NCBI RefSeq assembly: GCF_000813325.1 | Contig: NZ_BBQE01000002.1 | DNA: 64,000 nucleotides | Source of the DNA: Sulfurospirillum cavolei | GTDB lineage: Bacteria; Campylobacterota; Campylobacteria; Campylobacterales; Sulfurospirillaceae | Direction: 5' to 3' (one strand) | Shown here: in pieces, positions 1 through 8,606 of the stretch | How positions within the stretch are numbered: position 1 is the stretch's first letter | Layout of the letters: each line of letters starts with the position of its first letter | The notes under the pieces: generated by a model | Databases searched by the model: none | What the model was told of the DNA's origin: nothing | The model's input: the letters and a program-made list of their open reading frames with translations, nothing else | Translations under genes and position numbers: made by a program

Positions 1-346
1 CATCGGCAAAAAAATCGATCTCTTTGAGATACGCCGAACATCTCACATCGAGAAACTTTTTCGGTTCGATGTTTGAATGACTGACATGTGCATCGCTCGC
101 ATCTCGAAAATCGATCAACGCTTTTTGTAAAAAAGAGGCTTGCGTCGGACGGGTAACTTTATCGCCTTTCACTAAAAAACCGCCTGCTTCTTTAGGCAAA
201 ACGCGGAGCATAAACGTTTCACCGCGGCATGTCGCCAGCACCAAAACATTGCCCTTTTGAGACGTCGCTTGCCAATGAAACGTCGTATCTTGATAGGTGC
301 ACGGGTAGTGCAAAGGCTTTAACGATCGGGTATGAAAATTCGGCAT
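1..346 (-). CDS. trmB: tRNA (guanine-N7-)-methyltransferase TrmB, N-terminal part (runs off the window)
   Basis: Reverse-strand reading frame of 115 codons, open to the window edge, beginning MPNFHTRSLKPLHYP. This start and the following 100 residues resemble the N-terminal extension found on epsilonproteobacterial TrmB, which uses SAM to make m7G46 in tRNA; the catalytic Rossmann domain would lie outside the window, so no SAM motif can be checked. The ATG at 346 follows the stop of the FlpA-like gene by 8 bases, so both are probably one transcript. In C. jejuni the same order is seen (Cj1278c next to Cj1279c). The assignment rests mainly on synteny and the N-terminal sequence. Confidence 0.7.
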   Translation of the reverse strand, partial: MPNFHTRSLKPLHYPCTYQDTTFHWQATSQKGNVLVLATCRGETFMLRVLPKEAGGFLVKGDKVTRPTQASFLQKALIDFRDASDAHVSHSNIEPKKFLDVRCSAYLKEIDFFAD

Positions 347-354
347 ATCCTCGT

Positions 355-1614
355 TTAATCCTTCGGTATCGTAACGACGACGGCATCGGACGGATTAGAA
401 GCGATACCGTATTTGTCGATGGCGATAATATGGTAAACGTATTCAACGCCGGAAGAGACTTCCATATCTTGATAATTAGGTTCAAAGATACCCGTAAAAT
501 TCTGTTTTCGCGTCTCTCCGTTTAATTTGTACTCTTTAATAATCGTATATTTAACCGTATTGCGATCCCCTACCCATGAAAGGCGAACGCTTCGACCGTC
601 ATACTTGACCGCATTGGCAACCGGTGCGGCAAGCGAAGGCATCGTCATGCCCGCAATCGGACTCTCTTGTTGTTTGGACTCTAACCCGTCTTTATCGACG
701 GCAACGACTTTATAGTAATAAATTTTGCCGTTTTCGTTAACGTAGTCTTCAAACTCCGTATTGGTTGTTTTACCGTAGTAGCTGTACAGCAACGACGTCG
801 TAGGAGAACGGTAAATTTTATAATGGGTAAAGTCGCTCGTCGTCGAAGGGTTCCATGTTAAAATAACTTTTTTCGGAAGATCGCTCGTTGCGCGTAGCCC
901 CGTAATCATATCGGGAAGAGCTTTGGTTTGCGCCTCTACGACTTCGCTGGGTCTAGAAACAACGTCGTCAAACGTCTTGACTCTCACACGGTAACGATAG
1001 ACGTAATTATCGCGTAAGCCTTTATCCATGTATTCGGCGTTCAAGCGGCCCTTCACTTTACCGACCTCTTCCCAATCCGTCGATTTGAACTCGTTACGCT
1101 CGATAATATAAGACTCGACGTTTTCGGAGGCATGCGGTCTCCAAATAAGCTTCACGCGGCTTGGAAGCGCACCGATGGCTTTGACGTAAGAAACCGGCTC
1201 GATTCCGCCTATAGTCGGCGTTTTCGCAACGGCTGCCGTCGTCGTTACCACGGCGATTGCACTGAGTTCCGATTCGTGTTTGTCGGGAGAATAAGTGCTG
1301 ATGCGATATGCGTACGTCGTATTGGGTGCTAATTTCGTATCAACGTAATGGGAAACGTATTTGTCTTTAATCGTTGCGATTTTTTTCAACGAATTCCCTT
1401 CGACGCGATACAAATAGTATCCTTCGACCTGATCGTCGTAAAGGGGTGTCCATTCAAATCCGACTTCCGTAGAGCCCGGAAGCGTTCGAAGAGCGTCAAC
1501 ACGTGCCAAAGAGGCATCGACGACCGGCTCTTTAGGTGTTTCAAGCGTTTTTTCGCATCCAGTGATCATGAGAGCTAAAGCAACTAACGATGCCGTCCAA
1601 AGTGATTTTTTCAT
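355..1614 (-). CDS. flpA: Fibronectin type III repeat lipoprotein, FlpA-like
   Basis: A 419-residue exported lipoprotein. It starts with a lipoprotein signal peptide (MKKSLWTASLVALALMITGC, lipid cysteine at 20). Four fibronectin type III-like modules follow, roughly at residues 40-127, 135-230, 235-325 and 330-415, each with the Trp and Tyr core pattern. In C. jejuni the orthologous position holds FlpA (Cj1279c), a surface adhesin that binds host fibronectin; in an environmental relative the role may be general surface or cell-cell contact (inference). The Shine-Dalgarno AAGGACGAG lies inside the 3' end of the upstream pseudouridine synthase gene, which overlaps this one by 74 bases, so expression is probably coupled. 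Confidence 0.8.
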   Translation of the reverse strand: MKKSLWTASLVALALMITGCEKTLETPKEPVVDASLARVDALRTLPGSTEVGFEWTPLYDDQVEGYYLYRVEGNSLKKIATIKDKYVSHYVDTKLAPNTTYAYRISTYSPDKHESELSAIAVVTTTAAVAKTPTIGGIEPVSYVKAIGALPSRVKLIWRPHASENVESYIIERNEFKSTDWEEVGKVKGRLNAEYMDKGLRDNYVYRYRVRVKTFDDVVSRPSEVVEAQTKALPDMITGLRATSDLPKKVILTWNPSTTSDFTHYKIYRSPTTSLLYSYYGKTTNTEFEDYVNENGKIYYYKVVAVDKDGLESKQQESPIAGMTMPSLAAPVANAVKYDGRSVRLSWVGDRNTVKYTIIKEYKLNGETRKQNFTGIFEPNYQDMEVSSGVEYVYHIIAIDKYGIASNPSDAVVVTIPKD

Positions 1615-2521
1615 TAATCTCGTCCTTCATGAAATGATCTGTTAAATATGCGTTCATATCGTCCCATAACGGTGCTTGAATCGACACGGATTGTCCGCTA
1701 CGAGGGTGTATGAGATAGACACAATACGCATGGAGCATAATTCTAGGGATTGTACCATTTTGGCTCTTAAAGCCGTATAAACTATCCCCTAAGATATGGC
1801 GTGAAAGCGCGCTTAAATGCACGCGAATTTGGTGTGTTCGCCCCGTAAAAAGTTTGGCGGCGATCAATTCGCACTTACCGTTTTTAGAAAGAGCAAGCTT
1901 GGCAAACGCGCTTTTAGCATAGCGTCCTTCTTTCAGTACGCCCATTTTTAGACGATGGTTTAAATGACGTCCGATCGGAAGTTCGACGATCGTATTTTCT
2001 TTGAGCGGAACGTCGATCAAAGCGATATAGTAGCGTCCCATGCTTTTATCTTCCAACTGCGACGCCAATGCGACGTGTGCTTCGTTATTTTTAGCGACGA
2101 CCAAAGCACCGCTGGTCTCTTTATCGATGCGATGCACGATACCGTGACGCTCTTCGCCGCTAATGCTGGAGAGTGAAATGCCTTTATGCTTTAACCAATC
2201 GACCAACGTGGCTTCTTTAACGCTCGGTGCTCCGTGAACCGTTAAAAACGGCGGTTTATTGACGACCAAAATATCGTCGTCTTCGTATAAAATCGGCACT
2301 TCGAAATCAACGGGATACTCAGGTGCACTAGGTGTCGCTTCGATAAAATCGTACTCGATCGTATCGCCTACATGTACTTTTAAACCGCTCTTAAAAACGC
2401 GCACCCCGTTAAGGGCGACGCCTGCTGTTTTAATAAGCTTTTCCACTTGATTTCGAGGGAGATTCAATACTTCGCTCATGACGGCATCTAAACGTCCCGC
2501 ATTTTGACATGTTTGTTTCAT
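1541..2521 (-). CDS. RluA/RluD-family rRNA pseudouridine synthase
   Basis: A 326-residue enzyme. The N-terminal S4 RNA-binding domain (residues about 10-60) is followed by the catalytic domain with the signature HGIVHRIDKETSG around residues 120-135, whose Asp is the catalytic nucleophile of the family. It converts uridines in 23S rRNA (or tRNA) to pseudouridine; the exact target cannot be read from sequence. The gene matches C. jejuni Cj1280c by position. The C-terminal 25 residues after DHFMKDE are encoded in the overlap with flpA and look unlike the family; a TAATG stop-start junction exists in another frame at the flpA start, so the true end may once have been there. Confidence 0.85.
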   Translation of the reverse strand: MKQTCQNAGRLDAVMSEVLNLPRNQVEKLIKTAGVALNGVRVFKSGLKVHVGDTIEYDFIEATPSAPEYPVDFEVPILYEDDDILVVNKPPFLTVHGAPSVKEATLVDWLKHKGISLSSISGEERHGIVHRIDKETSGALVVAKNNEAHVALASQLEDKSMGRYYIALIDVPLKENTIVELPIGRHLNHRLKMGVLKEGRYAKSAFAKLALSKNGKCELIAAKLFTGRTHQIRVHLSALSRHILGDSLYGFKSQNGTIPRIMLHAYCVYLIHPRSGQSVSIQAPLWDDMNAYLTDHFMKDEINEKITLDGIVSCFSSHDHWMRKNA

Positions 2522-2547
2522 GATCGGCTACTTTCAACTATTTTTGC

Positions 2548-2573
2548 TATACTTTTAAAAACGTTCCAAAGGG
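2548..2573 (+). promoter_or_regulatory. Promoter and Shine-Dalgarno of rodA
   Basis: TATACT at 2548-2553 preceded by TTTTTGC fits a sigma-70 minus-10 box of Campylobacterota, which often lack a clear minus-35. AAAGGG at 2568-2573 lies 5 bases before the GTG at 2579 and decides that start over the upstream ATG at 2504, which would overlap the divergent pseudouridine synthase gene. Confidence 0.5.
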
Positions 2574-2578
2574 ATTGT

Positions 2579-3685
2579 GTGTTTCAAATCGATAGGCGCA
2601 TCTTAACACATTTTGATTTTTTAATTCCTATTTTGGTTTTACCCATTATCGTTCTTTCGTACTATCTCGTCTCCGAAGCCAACGACATGTTAGCCACGAA
2701 ACAGATCGTCTACTACGGTGTCGGGTTCGCAACTTTTTTGGTTTTTTTTATTATTCCGATTAAAAAAATCGAGTGGGTTATCCCTTTTTTTTATTGGATT
2801 ACGATTTTTCTCCTCTTAAGCGTCGATTTCTTCGGCGTCGCCAAATTGGGGGCCAGACGATGGCTTGAAATTCCCTTTGTCCACTTTACGATTCAACCGT
2901 CCGAAATTTTTAAACCCGCCTTTATCTTAATGCTTGCCTATCTTATCAAAAACAATCCGCCCGACGAAAAAGGCTACGGTTGGAAATCTTTTTTTAAACT
3001 CAGCTTCTATATCATCCTTCCGTTTCTTTTGATCGCCAAAGAACCCGACTTGGGTACGGCGATGATTTTACTTTTGCTCGGATACGGAACACTCTTCGTC
3101 ATCGGCGTTCACAGAAAAATCTGGATCACGCTAGCCGTCGTCGTGGGACTTAGCAGTCCCGTTTTGTACAACCATCTCCACGATTATCAGAAACAACGTA
3201 TTTCGGATTTTCTTTCCGAACAACCGAGCTATCACGTCAAACAATCCATTATCGCCATCGGTTCGGGAGGCTTGACGGGAAAAGAGCGCAGCGAAGCGAC
3301 GCAAACGCATTACAAGTTTTTACCGATCGCAACAAGTGATTTTATTTTTGCGTATACGGTTGAGAGGCTCGGATTTTGGGGTGCTTTCGGACTCATTTCA
3401 TGTTACGCGCTTTTGGTATTTCATTTGACGACGCTCAATTTTATGCTCAAAGAAGATCACTTCGCACAAGTGATTACGAGCGGCATCGCTTTGCTCATTT
3501 TCTTTTACATGAGCATTAATATCGCAATGACGATCGGCTTAGCACCGGTGGTCGGCGTTCCGCTTCCGTTTTACAGTTACGGAGGCAGTAGTTTCATTAC
3601 GTTTTTTGCGCTTTTCGGTATTTTAGAAAACCTTTTGGCGTTTCGTTTCGATCCGACGTATCGATCCATTCGATACTCGCTCTAG
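2579..3685 (+). CDS. rodA: Rod shape-determining peptidoglycan polymerase RodA (MrdB)
   Basis: A 368-residue integral membrane SEDS-family glycosyltransferase that polymerises lipid II for lateral wall growth together with PBP2 and the MreB elongasome. About ten hydrophobic segments are visible. Family motifs include GARRWLEIPFVHFTIQPSE near residue 95, KEPDLGTAMI near 150, and the C-terminal VGVPLPFYSYGGSSF near 330. I chose the GTG start (VFQIDRRILTHFDF) because it has a good Shine-Dalgarno and because the 25 extra residues of the longer frame are unlike the family. The gene is divergent from the pseudouridine synthase and corresponds to C. jejuni mrdB (Cj1282). Confidence 0.9.
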   Translation: MFQIDRRILTHFDFLIPILVLPIIVLSYYLVSEANDMLATKQIVYYGVGFATFLVFFIIPIKKIEWVIPFFYWITIFLLLSVDFFGVAKLGARRWLEIPFVHFTIQPSEIFKPAFILMLAYLIKNNPPDEKGYGWKSFFKLSFYIILPFLLIAKEPDLGTAMILLLLGYGTLFVIGVHRKIWITLAVVVGLSSPVLYNHLHDYQKQRISDFLSEQPSYHVKQSIIAIGSGGLTGKERSEATQTHYKFLPIATSDFIFAYTVERLGFWGAFGLISCYALLVFHLTTLNFMLKEDHFAQVITSGIALLIFFYMSINIAMTIGLAPVVGVPLPFYSYGGSSFITFFALFGILENLLAFRFDPTYRSIRYSL

Positions 3686-3764
3686 TCCCCTATTTTAGGG
3701 TTATGCCGAAGAGTTTTTAGCTTTATTTAACAATAAAAATAGTAGAATCTCACTCTTTAATTCC

Positions 3765-3841
3765 GGGTCCTTAGCTCAGTTGGTTAGAGCATCCCGCTCA
3801 TAACGGGATGGTCGAGTGTTCGAGCCACTCAGGACCCACCA
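3765..3841 (+). tRNA. tRNA with CAU anticodon (elongator Met or Ile2), CCA encoded
   Basis: A complete cloverleaf. Acceptor GGGTCCT (3765-3771) pairs with AGGACCC (3831-3837), with discriminator A and an encoded CCA (3839-3841). The D arm is GCTC...GAGC, the anticodon stem TCCCG/CGGGA with loop CTCATAA (anticodon CAT), and the T arm GAGTG-TTCGAGC-CACTC. The paired G1-C72 and the absence of three G-C pairs at the base of the anticodon stem exclude initiator tRNA. Elongator Met and lysidine-modified Ile2 cannot be separated with certainty by eye. A TAGAAT box at 3743-3748 is a plausible minus-10. Confidence 0.93.
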
Positions 3842-3888
3842 TATCCGATCGAACATTCGGTTTTCAACCGAACCATAAAGGGCACATG

Positions 3889-4359
3889 ATGAAAAAAATC
3901 GTATTAACGTTGGCACTTCTCTCCCAAGTAGCACTTTTTGCGGGCTTTTTGGACGATCTCATCGGCAAAGATAAAGCTTTTTTGGAAGCAAACGGCTTTA
4001 AATGCACCGAATTTTCATGCGTAACAAAAGATCAAAACTACTTCAACATCAAGCTTCTCGACAACGCCGTAGAGTATGTCGAGGTTTACAGTAACGAAAA
4101 AGACGAAGTCTACAAAGTTGCATTTTACCTTTACCAAAACGATAAGCTTAAAAATAAAGAGCTTGACGATGCTTTTTTTAAAGCCTTGCAAAAAATCAAC
4201 GAAAAATCAAAGTGGACGTATGAGTTAAGCAAAATCAGCGATAAATTCGGCAACGAGGCCTTAATCACGATGACGGATACCAAACGAGCCAATGCTTTTA
4301 TCGCCGCAATGCGCGATACGTACATGGAAAGTATGAAACAATTTAGCGATAAAAAGTAG
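3889..4359 (+). CDS. Small exported protein of unknown function
   Basis: A 156-residue protein with a clear Sec signal peptide (MKKIVLTLALLSQVALFA, cleavage probably before GF). The mature part is about 138 residues, hydrophilic and rich in Lys and Asp, with two cysteines at about residues 39 and 44 (FKCTEFSC) that could form a periplasmic disulfide. I do not recognise the family. AAAGGG at 3877-3882 sits 6 bases from the ATG at 3889, which I prefer to the ATG at 3886. The longer frame starting inside the tRNA is rejected. The gene is monocistronic, with a terminator at its stop codon. Confidence 0.7.
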   Translation: MKKIVLTLALLSQVALFAGFLDDLIGKDKAFLEANGFKCTEFSCVTKDQNYFNIKLLDNAVEYVEVYSNEKDEVYKVAFYLYQNDKLKNKELDDAFFKALQKINEKSKWTYELSKISDKFGNEALITMTDTKRANAFIAAMRDTYMESMKQFSDKK

Positions 4360-4388
4360 TCTTTGCACTTGCAAAAGACTCCTTTTTT
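4358..4388 (+). terminator. Rho-independent terminator after the exported protein gene
   Basis: AGTCTTTGC (4358-4366) and GCAAAAGACT (4371-4380) form a hairpin with one bulged base and a 4-base loop, followed by CCTTTTTTC. It overlaps the TAG stop codon and separates this gene from trkA. Confidence 0.75.
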
Positions 4389-4451
4389 CGAGCTTTTCTC
4401 TTCTTGTTTTTTCCGTCAATGCAACGACTCGTGTTTTTTACAAGAATGTGA

Positions 4452-4457
4452 TACAAT
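4452..4457 (+). promoter_or_regulatory. Candidate minus-10 of the trkA-trkH operon
   Basis: TACAAT, 40 bases before the trkA ATG and just after the upstream terminator; no convincing minus-35 is seen. Confidence 0.4.
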
Positions 4458-4497
4458 ACATTTCTAACGACAAATTATTGAGAGAATAGAAACGTAT

Positions 4498-5841
4498 ATG
4501 CAAGTAATCATCGCGGGGGCCGGAAGAGTCGGCTACAACATTGCTAAACATCTGATGCACAACAACAGCGTAACCGTTATCGATCAAAACGAATACGCCA
4601 TTCACAATATCCAAGAAAATCTAGACGTCTTAGGCATTTGCGGAAATATCGAAAACCCGCATACCTATCTTGGAATCAATCCTCAAGTCGATCTTTTTAT
4701 CGCCGTAACCGATTCGGACGAGGTCAACCTCCTCTCCTCGTTAATTATCGATAATATTGCGACGGTTAAACGTAAAATTATCCGTTTAAAAAATACGTTC
4801 TTCGCCAGCGACCAAGTCAAAGCTAAACTCAATATTAACGAAACAATCGTCCCTTCATTCGAAGCGGCACAACCTTTTAAATATTTAGTCGATTTTTCGC
4901 ATGCCCACAACGCCAAAGCGTTTAAAGAGACGAAAGCACTGTTAATTTCGATACGCTTGAAAGAAGATTTCACGCCGCGCATGATCTCAACGTTTATCGG
5001 TGAAATCAGCGGTGAAGTCGCCGTTGCCGGAATCGAGCGGCAAAAGAATTTCTTTGTCCCCAAACCCGTCGAAACGCTTCTCCCAAACGACTTAGTCTAT
5101 TTTTTCGCCTTCCCCAACGCCATTCTTTCGATTCGAACGACCGTATGCGACTATAACGAAAATGCAACGCCGATCAAAAATTGCGTGATTTTCGGTGCCG
5201 ACGCCTTGGGCGTAGAAATTGCCAAAGTATTGCTTAAAAAAGGCATCGACGTTCAGATTATGGATAAAAATATCGAACTTTGCCGCAAAGCCAATATCGA
5301 ACTCAAAAACAAAGCCACCGTTCTTAAGACGACTTACGATGCCGACCATATTAACACGACGCGTTTTGATACCGACATGTTTATTGCAGCGACCAAAAAC
5401 GACGAATACAATATCACGAAATGTATCGAAGCAAAACAACGAGGCATTAAAAAAATCATCGGTATCAATAACGATATTGCATACTCATCGCTCATGCGAA
5501 ATTTGAATATTGAAGTCGTACGCGGCGAAAAGATCAACGCGTATTACTCTATTTTGGAACGTATTCAAGCCAACGACGTATTCAATCAAAAAAAATTCTG
5601 CGGTGGGGAGGGTGCGGTGTTGCTGCGTAAAATCGAAGCAACCTCTTCGTTAATTTCCGAGAAAGTACCGCTTCCCGATCGCGTAGACGACAAAGGGCAT
5701 TTCATTATTTTGCGAGACAACGATATTTTTGAGTATCGCCTTGCCGGAGCTTTCCAAAAAGAGGATATCGTCGTTGCGTTTACCAAAGAGTGTGATTTTG
5801 AAACCGTAGCCAAATGGTTCCAACAAAACCTCGCATATTGA
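4498..5841 (+). CDS. trkA: Potassium uptake regulatory subunit TrkA
   Basis: A 447-residue cytoplasmic gating subunit for the TrkH potassium channel. It has a duplicated RCK architecture: Rossmann nucleotide-binding half one begins with IIAGAGRVGYNIAKHL (residues 3-18) and half two with CVIFGADALGVEIAKVL near residue 230, each followed by a TrkA-C domain. The duplicated form distinguishes TrkA from single-domain KtrA; binding of NAD(H) or adenine nucleotides to the Rossmann folds gates the channel in known systems. The stop is 7 bases before trkH, so the two are an operon. Position matches the potassium uptake pair in C. jejuni (Cj1283-Cj1284), although the order of the two genes differs. Confidence 0.92.
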   Translation: MQVIIAGAGRVGYNIAKHLMHNNSVTVIDQNEYAIHNIQENLDVLGICGNIENPHTYLGINPQVDLFIAVTDSDEVNLLSSLIIDNIATVKRKIIRLKNTFFASDQVKAKLNINETIVPSFEAAQPFKYLVDFSHAHNAKAFKETKALLISIRLKEDFTPRMISTFIGEISGEVAVAGIERQKNFFVPKPVETLLPNDLVYFFAFPNAILSIRTTVCDYNENATPIKNCVIFGADALGVEIAKVLLKKGIDVQIMDKNIELCRKANIELKNKATVLKTTYDADHINTTRFDTDMFIAATKNDEYNITKCIEAKQRGIKKIIGINNDIAYSSLMRNLNIEVVRGEKINAYYSILERIQANDVFNQKKFCGGEGAVLLRKIEATSSLISEKVPLPDRVDDKGHFIILRDNDIFEYRLAGAFQKEDIVVAFTKECDFETVAKWFQQNLAY

Positions 5842-5848
5842 GTGTTCG

Positions 5849-7288
5849 ATGAGCATAACAAGCGTTTTAAAATTTGTCTCCGCCGTCGGATTGGTTGTCT
5901 TTTTCCTGTTTCTCATTCCGCCGGTGATCGGTTTTTTCTATCGTGAAGACGTCTTTATTTATGCTCTTTCGATGTTTTCGCTCTTTATCATCAATCTTTC
6001 CGTTTTTTTAATTCTCAAAAACAACCCGATGCATTTGGGCATTAAAGAGAGTATCGTTTCGGTTAATTTTATCTGGATTCTACTCGGTATCGGCGGTGCT
6101 ATTCCTTTAGTTTTGTACAGCAAAATCGATCCGGCCGGTGCTTTTTTCGAAGCGATTAGCGGTTTTACGACAACGGGTGCTAGCGTTTATACCGACGTAG
6201 AAATTCTTCCAAAATCAATCCTGTTTCATCGAAGTCTGATGCATTGGATCGGCGGTATCGGAATTATCGTTATGGGAGTGGGACTTTTGCCGCTCATTAA
6301 TCCCAGCGGCTCGCTCTCCTTATTTAAGGCCGAGTCCACAGGCATCTCAATCGATAAGATCACGCCGAAGATTAAAGATACGGCAAAACGTATTTGGGGC
6401 GTTTATATTCTTTTTACCGTCGTCAATTTTGCCTTATTGATGCTCTTCGGTATGAACTGGTTTGATGCAATCAACCATGCGTTTGCGACGATTTCGACGG
6501 GCGGGTTTTCGACAAAAAACAGCTCTATAGGCGCTTTTAGCGACGGTGTTATTTGGACGACGACTTTTTTTATGGTTATCTCGGGTATTAACTTTTTGGC
6601 GCATATCCGATTTTTTAGCGGTGAAAAATTTGCCTTTAATACGGAAGAAATTAAATGGTATATCGTGCTCATAGTGCTTTTGTCGATTGTGATGGCCGTT
6701 GAACATAACCACACCTCTCAAGACTCGCTTTATTATTCTCTAATGCATGCAAGTTTTACCGTTGCAACGCTTGCTTCCACGACGGGATTTGCTTCTTTAG
6801 ACTATGAGAAATGGGGACAATTCGCAATGATGATTGCCATCGTTTCCATGCTGATGAGCGCCAATGCCGGATCAACCGCCGGCGGCATCAAAATCATACG
6901 TTATATTCTCTTTTTTAAAAATATCGGATTGGAGATCAAGCGTTCGATTCAACCCGACGTCATTACCTCGATTTTCGTCGACGGTAAACAGATAAAAAGC
7001 TCTATCATCAACTCAATTTTCGGCTTTTTTGCCCTTTTTATCTTAACGGCATTTTTAACGACGATGTATCTGTTTGCGCGAGGATTTGACTTTTTAACGG
7101 CCTTTAGCACCTCTATCGCTATGCTCGGCAATATTGGACCGGGGCTCAATCTCACGGGTCCATCGCAAAATTACGCTTTTTTTTCATGGTACGATAAAAT
7201 GGTTTTATCGTTTGTGATGATTATCGGAAGGCTTGAGTGCTACACCGTTTTTATGATGCTAGGGCGTACTTTCTGGAAGAAATTTTAA
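5849..7288 (+). CDS. trkH: Potassium channel/transporter subunit TrkH
   Basis: A 479-residue inner-membrane protein of the Trk/Ktr/HKT superfamily. Four selectivity-filter P-loops can be read: SGFTTTGASVYTD (about residue 104), ATISTGGFSTKNS (about 215), ASTTGFASLDYEKWG (about 310) and AMLGNIGPGLNLTGP (about 428), each centred on the conserved Gly. Eight core transmembrane helices plus two N-terminal ones are expected and visible. It imports potassium for turgor and pH homeostasis and is gated by the TrkA encoded just upstream. Confidence 0.93.
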   Translation: MSITSVLKFVSAVGLVVFFLFLIPPVIGFFYREDVFIYALSMFSLFIINLSVFLILKNNPMHLGIKESIVSVNFIWILLGIGGAIPLVLYSKIDPAGAFFEAISGFTTTGASVYTDVEILPKSILFHRSLMHWIGGIGIIVMGVGLLPLINPSGSLSLFKAESTGISIDKITPKIKDTAKRIWGVYILFTVVNFALLMLFGMNWFDAINHAFATISTGGFSTKNSSIGAFSDGVIWTTTFFMVISGINFLAHIRFFSGEKFAFNTEEIKWYIVLIVLLSIVMAVEHNHTSQDSLYYSLMHASFTVATLASTTGFASLDYEKWGQFAMMIAIVSMLMSANAGSTAGGIKIIRYILFFKNIGLEIKRSIQPDVITSIFVDGKQIKSSIINSIFGFFALFILTAFLTTMYLFARGFDFLTAFSTSIAMLGNIGPGLNLTGPSQNYAFFSWYDKMVLSFVMIIGRLECYTVFMMLGRTFWKKF

Positions 7289-7299
7289 ACACTTTATCA

Positions 7300-7326
7300 T
7301 TGTCTTAATGCAAATCGGAGTATAAT
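7300..7326 (+). promoter_or_regulatory. Promoter of the lrgAB pair
   Basis: TTGTCT (7300-7305) and a perfect TATAAT (7321-7326) with a short 15-base spacer. The 166-base gap before lrgA otherwise shows no clear operator or riboswitch; the predicted leader is about 125 bases long. Confidence 0.5.
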
Positions 7327-7455
7327 TCGTCAAATTTTATTTTGGTTATACGATGCATTCTTGTCTTTTCTCGTGTGAATTTTTCTTTGTGCGTTTCTTC
7401 CAACGAATTCGATTGAGTCACGCTATCAACGCTTTTAGGTAAAAAGTCTCTCATC

Positions 7456-7883
7456 ATGCTCCCTTATACGTTTAAAAAATTTTCGATTCTTATCAAACGG
7501 ACCTTCCACAAAAGCCGTATTTTACAAATAGCCCTCATCACGGTTTTATGGTTTATTGCGCAAGAAATATCGCTTTTAACCCGTATGCCGATTCCCGGAG
7601 GCGTTATCGGATTGGTCTTGGTACTGGCATTGTTGTATTTCGACCTTTTAAGCATTCGCTCTTTAGCACTCGGAGCGGAATGGTTTTTAGCCGAAATGCT
7701 GCTTTTTTTATTCCCGCGGTTCCTGCCGTTCTTAACCACCAAGAGTTCTTCGGCTGGACGGGATTAAAAATACTCGCGATTATTATCGTCGGAACGATGA
7801 TCGTCATTATCGGAACGGCGATCGTCGTCGATTTCAGTTTTTATAAACTGGAAAAACAATCCCAACCCGAGAACAAACAATGA
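7456..7883 (+). pseudogene. lrgA: LrgA/CidA-family holin-like protein, reading frame broken at a T7 tract
   Basis: Frame one encodes MLPYTFKKFSILIKR through three helices to AEMLLFLF and then runs out as noise to a stop at 7767. The family ending (FFIPAVPAVLNHQEFFGWTGLK and a final helix) continues in the next frame to TGA at 7883. Adding one T to the run of seven T at 7703-7709 would restore a 142-residue protein. LrgA/CidA proteins are small holin-like membrane proteins that work with LrgB/CidB in murein hydrolase control or in pyruvate and small-metabolite transport. The restored frame ends in an ATGA overlap with lrgB, so the break looks recent, phase-variable, or a homopolymer sequencing error. 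Confidence 0.8.
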
Positions 7884-8605
7884 ATTTTGAACTTTTTTTA
7901 CATTACCGCCCTTGGTTAATGGCGGCGGAAGTAACGCTCATATGGTCTTTTGTTACCATTGGATTGTACCTACTCTCCAAACGTTTTCATCGTCGTTATA
8001 AAAAGTGGTGGACGACGCCGATTATTATTACGCCGATTTTGCTCATCGTCATTACGCTCTTATCGCATACCAATTATAACGTCTATATTCGAGGCACCCA
8101 CTGGCTGATGGCTCTTTTAGGCCCGGCGACGGTTGCGTTTGCTATACCGATCTATCGAAGAAGAAATATCATCGTTTTGTATTGGAAAACGCTCAGTATC
8201 GGCGTCGTTTTCGGATCAATCCTCTCGATCGCTTCGGCATGGTTTTTAGCATCGGCGGTAGGAATTGACGACACGATACGCCTAAGCTTGCTTCCACGCT
8301 CCATCAGTACGCCTTTTGCGATGGTGATTTCAGGAGAGATCGGCGGCATTCCGGAACTGACGGCTCTTTTTGTTATTTTAACGGGAATTTTCGGTGCGTC
8401 GTTCGGTCAATTGGCACTTTATTGGTTACCCCTTAAATCCAAACTCTCCATGGGAGCTTCGTTTGGCTTAGCCGCACATGTTGCGGGTTCGAGCAAGGCT
8501 TACGAACTGGATAACGAAGTCGGAACCATTGCCGCATTGGTCATGGTTTTAACCGGTATTTTTAATGTTTTAATCGCACCCCTACTCGAAGCCGTTTTAA
8601 GCTAA
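7880..8605 (+). CDS. lrgB: LrgB/CidB-family membrane protein
   Basis: A 241-residue inner-membrane protein with about seven hydrophobic helices and the family core LLPRSISTPFAMVISGEIGGIPELTALFV (around residues 137-165) and GAAHVAGSS-like GLAAHVAGSSKAYEL near 193. It is the partner of the LrgA/CidA protein encoded just upstream, with a 4-base ATGA overlap that suggests translational coupling. Known members modulate autolysis or act in export/import of pyruvate; which applies here cannot be read from sequence. If the lrgA frameshift is real, coupled translation would be reduced. Confidence 0.85.
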   Translation: MNFELFLHYRPWLMAAEVTLIWSFVTIGLYLLSKRFHRRYKKWWTTPIIITPILLIVITLLSHTNYNVYIRGTHWLMALLGPATVAFAIPIYRRRNIIVLYWKTLSIGVVFGSILSIASAWFLASAVGIDDTIRLSLLPRSISTPFAMVISGEIGGIPELTALFVILTGIFGASFGQLALYWLPLKSKLSMGASFGLAAHVAGSSKAYELDNEVGTIAALVMVLTGIFNVLIAPLLEAVLS

Positions 8606-8606
8606 C

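Noticed and set aside
3808..3888. Longer N-terminus for the small exported protein, starting inside the tRNA
   Set aside because: The ATG at 3889 has a good Shine-Dalgarno and begins a clear signal peptide; the upstream codons are tRNA sequence.
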